Assembly (NCBI GenBank): GCA_002478045.1 | Contig: DLLT01000035.1 | Location: forward strand, 1-9,672 | Direction: 5' to 3' | Length of the DNA stretch: 9,672 nt | DNA from: Porphyromonadaceae bacterium UBA7555 | GTDB taxonomy: Bacteria; Bacteroidota; Bacteroidia; Bacteroidales; Muribaculaceae | Part shown: positions 6,832 to 9,672 of the stretch, one piece after another | Layout: each line of letters begins with the position of its first letter | How positions within the stretch are numbered: position 1 is the stretch's first letter | Notes under the pieces: model-generated | Seen by the model: the letters and a program-made list of their open reading frames with translations, nothing else | What the model was told of the DNA's origin: nothing | Databases searched by the model: none | Position numbers and translations under genes: made by a program

Positions 6832-9533
6832 TACTTCTGTGATTTGATAGCTGCAATGGATGCTTCGAGAGCTGCAATTTTGGCTGTTGCATCAGCCTGT
6901 TTGCGACGTTCGGCCTCAACAACGGCTGCCGGTGCATTGGCTACGAAGCGTTCGTTGGAGAGCTTGCGCTCGACACTCGTTAGGAAGCCGCGGTTGTATT
7001 CAAGATCTTTGTTCAGGCGTTGAAGTTCGGCCTCGGCGTCTACTGTCGATTCCATCGGGATGTTAAATTCGGTAGTCCCGACCATAAACGAAGCGGCCAG
7101 CGGGTCTTTTTCGGCATTTTCGTGGATGCTATCAATGTTGGCCAGTTTTACGATTACTTCGGTTGGAACATATTTATCAAGAGAGCCCAGAACATTAAGA
7201 ACGAGAACCTGTCGCGGCGAAAGACCTTTGGCGGCGCGTGCTCCGCGTACGGCGGTGACGATCACTTGAGCCACGGCCATAGCATCAATGAGAGCCGGAG
7301 AGTATTCGGTGGCCTTGGGCGCTGTGGCATACATTACCGATTCGCCGGGGCGGCGTTGACGAAGGTCTTGCCAAAGTTCTTCGGTGATGAATGGCATGAA
7401 AGGATGCAGCAGACGCAGCAGTGCGTCCATGTATTCGATAGCATTTTCGTAAGTAGCGCTGTCGATAGGTTTGCCGTACTCCGGTTTTATCATCTCAAGA
7501 TACCAAGATGAATAGTCATCGCGGACAAGACGATATATGGCCATAAGAGCTTCGTTGAGCCGGAATTTCTCGAAAAGGTCGTCCACTTGCTCAATGGTCT
7601 GTGACAGACGCGCTTTAAACCAAATGTTAGCTTTTTCGGACACTTCGGTGGGCTTTAGCGTATCGTCTACCTGCCATCCGATTAGCAGGCGGAAGGCATT
7701 CCACAATTTATTGCAGAAGTTGCGACCTTGTTCGCAGAGGTGTTCGTCAAAGAGAATGTCGTTGCCGGCGGGTGCGGCCAAGAGCATACCCATACGTACG
7801 CCATCGGCGCCGTATTTGTCCATAAGTTCGATCGGGTCGGGTGAGTTGCCGAGGCTCTTGGACATCTTGCGCCCCAGATTGTCGCGCACGATGCCGGTGA
7901 AGTATACGTTGCGGAACGGGTATGTACCGATGTATTCGTATCCGGCCATAATCATTCGTGCCACCCAAAAGAATATGATATCCGGTCCGGTCACGAGTGT
8001 CGCTGTCGGGTAATAGTATTTGATTTCTTCGTTGCCGGGGTTGTTGATGCCGTCAAAAAGAGTGATAGGCCACAGCCATGAGGAGAACCAAGTGTCAAGG
8101 GCATCCGGGTCTCGTTTAAGATCCGAAAGTTGCAACGCATCGTTGCCCGAGTCTTTGCGTGCAATTTTGAGCGCATCTTCTTCGTTGACGGCCACGGCTA
8201 TATGCGTTTCGCCATCTGTGCCTTCGTAATACCATGCCGGGATACGGTGGCCCCACCATAATTGGCGACTTATGCACCAGTCTTTGATGCCGTCCATCCA
8301 TGCGCGGTAGGTGTTCTTGTATTTTTCGGGTACGAAGCGGATAATGTCATCCATTACGGGGGGTGTCGCAATTTCGGCGAAATGTTTCATTGAAACAAAC
8401 CATTGCAGAGATAGTCGCGGTTCGATTGCCACCTTTGTCCGCTCGCTGTATCCAACGTTGTTTGTGTAGTCTTCGACACGTTCAAGCAACCCGGCTTTTT
8501 TGAGGTCCTCGGCGATTGCCTTACGACATTCAAAGCGGTCCATGCCAACGTACATTCCGGCAGTTGCCGCAATGGTGGCGTCATCGTTGAATATGTCTAT
8601 AGACTCGAGGTTGTGTGTTTTGCCTAGCATATAGTCGTTTTTGTCATGCGCGGGCGTGACTTTAAGGCATCCTGTACCGAATTCAATGTCTACATATCGG
8701 TCCTCAATTACGGGGATTTCACGGCCTACCAGAGGAACGATTACGTGATGTCCGCGCAGCCAAGTGTTTTTAGGGTCCTTGGGGTTGATGCACATCGCCG
8801 TATCGCCCATAATTGTCTCGGGGCGAGTAGTGGCCACCAAAGCGTAGTGCCGTCCGTTTTCATCGGTGTGTATCACCTGGCCTTCGGTGGGTGTAATCTT
8901 GCAGTCATCAGCGAGGTAGTAGCGCAAATAGAATAGGTGGCTGTGTTCTTGTACGTAATTTACTTCGTCATCGGAGATGGCCGTACGGTTCACCGGATCC
9001 CAGTTGACCATGTGTAGGCCGCGATATAGCAGCCCTTTATTGTATAGGTCGACGAAAACTTTGGTGACCGCTTCGGAACGTGGAGCATCCATAGTGAAGG
9101 CAGTACGCTCCCAGTCGCAAGAGGCGCCGAGACGGCGTAGTTGCTTGAGAATGATACCTCCATGAGTTTCAGTCCAATCCCAGACGTGTTTGAGGAATTC
9201 TTCACGTGTAAGTTCGCTTTTCTTGATGCCTTCTTTGGCCAGCTTGGCAATAACCTTTGTCTCAGTGGCAATGGAGGCGTGGTCGGTGCCGGGTACCCAA
9301 ATGGCGTTTTTGCCTTGGATGCGGGCACGGCGCACCAGGATGTCCTGTATCGTGTTGTTGAGCATGTGACCCATGTGTAGAACGCCGGTGACATTTGGCG
9401 GTGGGATGACGATGGAGTAGGGCTCGCGTCCGTCAGGTACGCTGTGGAACATGTTGTGTTGCATCCAGTATTCGTACCACTTACCTTCTACGGTTTCGGG
9501 ATTATATTTAGGGGGCAGGTTGTTGATGCTCAT
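6831..9533 (-). CDS. valS: Valyl-tRNA synthetase
   Basis: This class I synthetase attaches valine to tRNA-Val in the cytosol and edits mischarged threonine. It is 900 residues, normal for the family. Domains in order: the catalytic Rossmann half with PPPNVTGVLHMGH (44-56, the HIGH motif being HMGH 53-56); the CP1 editing domain with TTRPET (235-240) and the ValRS-type AHDKND (295-300); the second catalytic half with DWCISRQLWWGHRIPAW (418-434), TWFSSWLWP (481-489) and KMSKS (556-560, followed by LGNS); the helical anticodon-binding domain (about 640-780); and a C-terminal coiled-coil arm (about 832-897) rich in Lys, Glu and Ala that contacts the tRNA. The start MSINNLPPKYNP is the usual type. 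It is the first gene of the minus-strand operon, with a promoter about 50 nt upstream and a short leader, so no T-box-type leader is present. Confidence 0.98.
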   Translation of the reverse strand: MSINNLPPKYNPETVEGKWYEYWMQHNMFHSVPDGREPYSIVIPPPNVTGVLHMGHMLNNTIQDILVRRARIQGKNAIWVPGTDHASIATETKVIAKLAKEGIKKSELTREEFLKHVWDWTETHGGIILKQLRRLGASCDWERTAFTMDAPRSEAVTKVFVDLYNKGLLYRGLHMVNWDPVNRTAISDDEVNYVQEHSHLFYLRYYLADDCKITPTEGQVIHTDENGRHYALVATTRPETIMGDTAMCINPKDPKNTWLRGHHVIVPLVGREIPVIEDRYVDIEFGTGCLKVTPAHDKNDYMLGKTHNLESIDIFNDDATIAATAGMYVGMDRFECRKAIAEDLKKAGLLERVEDYTNNVGYSERTKVAIEPRLSLQWFVSMKHFAEIATPPVMDDIIRFVPEKYKNTYRAWMDGIKDWCISRQLWWGHRIPAWYYEGTDGETHIAVAVNEEDALKIARKDSGNDALQLSDLKRDPDALDTWFSSWLWPITLFDGINNPGNEEIKYYYPTATLVTGPDIIFFWVARMIMAGYEYIGTYPFRNVYFTGIVRDNLGRKMSKSLGNSPDPIELMDKYGADGVRMGMLLAAPAGNDILFDEHLCEQGRNFCNKLWNAFRLLIGWQVDDTLKPTEVSEKANIWFKARLSQTIEQVDDLFEKFRLNEALMAIYRLVRDDYSSWYLEMIKPEYGKPIDSATYENAIEYMDALLRLLHPFMPFITEELWQDLRQRRPGESVMYATAPKATEYSPALIDAMAVAQVIVTAVRGARAAKGLSPRQVLVLNVLGSLDKYVPTEVIVKLANIDSIHENAEKDPLAASFMVGTTEFNIPMESTVDAEAELQRLNKDLEYNRGFLTSVERKLSNERFVANAPAAVVEAERRKQADATAKIAALEASIAAIKSQK

Positions 9534-9585
9534 TTGAATTGTCTAATTAGATGTTTTATAGTCAAAATTTTGTATAAATCAATCG

Positions 9586-9618
9586 CAAAATTACTAAATT
9601 TCGGCCGAAAAAGCCAAT
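9586..9618 (-). promoter_or_regulatory. Promoter of the valS operon
   Basis: Reading the minus strand, a -7 box TAATTTTG (9593-9586) matches TAnnTTTG exactly. An ATTG at 9618-9615 serves as a near-consensus -33 box, with a 21-bp spacer. Transcription would begin near 9579, giving a leader of about 45 nt before the valS ATG at 9533. The spacer contains the palindrome at 9599-9610, and phased CCGAAAAG repeats lie just upstream. Confidence 0.75.
9599..9610. promoter_or_regulatory. 12-bp perfect palindrome within the valS promoter spacer
   Basis: TTTCGGCCGAAA at 9599-9610 is its own reverse complement. It sits between the -33 and -7 boxes of the valS promoter, where a bound dimeric protein would block RNA polymerase. 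Operator function is inferred from position and symmetry only. It shares the CCGAAA core with the repeats at 9626-9655. Confidence 0.4.
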
Positions 9619-9655
9619 ATATAAGCCGAAAAGTACCGAAAAGTGCCGACGAAAG
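9605..9655 (+). repeat. Helically phased CCGAAAAG repeats upstream of valS
   Basis: On the + strand CCGAAAAG begins at 9626 and 9636. A one-base-longer copy, CCGAAAAAG, begins at 9605 and a diverged copy, CCGACGAAAG, at 9646. The start spacings are 21, 10 and 10 bp, so all copies face the same side of the helix. The array spans the promoter's upstream region and its -33 box. Possible roles are a protein-binding array or A-tract bending; chance short repetition is not excluded. Confidence 0.5.
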
Positions 9656-9671
9656 ATTCAGATAAGAAGTG
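9651..9671 (-). repeat. Right copy of the 21-bp inverted repeat
   Basis: Read on the minus strand from 9671 to 9651, this is base-for-base the same as positions 1-21. It lies 32 nt upstream of the valS -33 box. Only one further base (C9672) is available beyond it, so the outer limit of the repeat cannot be seen. Confidence 0.9.
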
Positions 9672-9672
9672 C

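Larger units (their letters stand above)
1870..9593 (-). other. Predicted operon valS - small membrane protein - dxs - trkA - trkH
   Basis: Five same-strand genes are joined by a 1-nt overlap (TAATG, 6829-6833), a 23-nt overlap (6646-6668), a 4-nt overlap (ATGA, 4752-4755) and a 63-nt gap (3358-3420). I find no TAnnTTTG box or terminator hairpin between them. The only convincing promoter is the one before valS. The amylase gene lies beyond a 103-nt gap holding a palindrome, so it may be read separately or by read-through. Confidence 0.7.

Noticed and set aside
7020..8013. 163- and 158-codon + strand frames across valS
   Set aside because: They are antisense shadows of a full-length conserved synthetase, with no independent support.
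9534..9585. T-box or other riboswitch leader for valS
   Set aside because: The predicted leader is only about 45 nt, AT-rich, and has no specifier stem, T-box sequence or terminator.
1..9672. Composite transposon or integrated element bounded by the 21-bp inverted repeats
   Set aside because: The content is core housekeeping genes with no transposase, integrase or resolvase, so the segment itself is unlikely to be a mobile unit even though its edges may abut one.

Overview
The window reads as an ordinary chromosomal housekeeping segment from a Bacteroidales-type bacterium. The evidence is the promoter style (TTTG-like -33 plus TAnnTTTG -7), AT-rich start-codon contexts without strong Shine-Dalgarno sequences, a tRNA gene lacking an encoded CCA, and the character of the proteins. 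A gut family such as Muribaculaceae would fit the moderate GC content and coding style, but I cannot prove the family from sequence alone.

Layout. Positions 1-110 hold a copy of a 21-bp repeat, an AT-rich hairpin and a well-formed promoter. This promoter drives tRNA-Gln(CTG) at 111-181 on the + strand, which is followed at once by a strong intrinsic terminator. Every protein gene is on the minus strand. Reading in the direction of transcription from the right end they are: valS (valyl-tRNA synthetase), a 61-residue two-helix membrane protein, dxs (1-deoxyxylulose-5-phosphate synthase), trkA and trkH (potassium uptake), and then, after a 103-nt gap, a secreted alpha-amylase of the Bacillus AmyE type (GH13). 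The amylase converges on the tRNA. The first four genes are tightly coupled: TAATG stop/start, a 23-nt overlap, and an ATGA 4-nt overlap. trkH follows after 63 nt with no recognisable promoter, so valS to trkH is probably one transcription unit running from a promoter near 9586-9618.

How the genes work together. ValRS charges tRNA-Val. Dxs makes the first committed intermediate of the MEP isoprenoid pathway. TrkA and TrkH form the gating ring and pore subunit of a K+ transporter. The small membrane protein is unassigned. The amylase stands alone, with no SusC/SusD-type partners in the window.

The most unusual signal is non-coding. The first 21 bases are repeated exactly, as the reverse complement, at 9651-9671. 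Both copies lie upstream of a promoter in the same relative orientation and at almost the same distance (33 and 32 nt from the -33 boxes). This is either a contig-edge effect at a dispersed repeat or a shared upstream element of two translation genes. The valS promoter also carries a perfect 12-bp palindrome in its spacer and helically phased CCGAAAAG repeats. I see no CRISPR, transposase, integrase, phage, defence or novel multi-gene system here.
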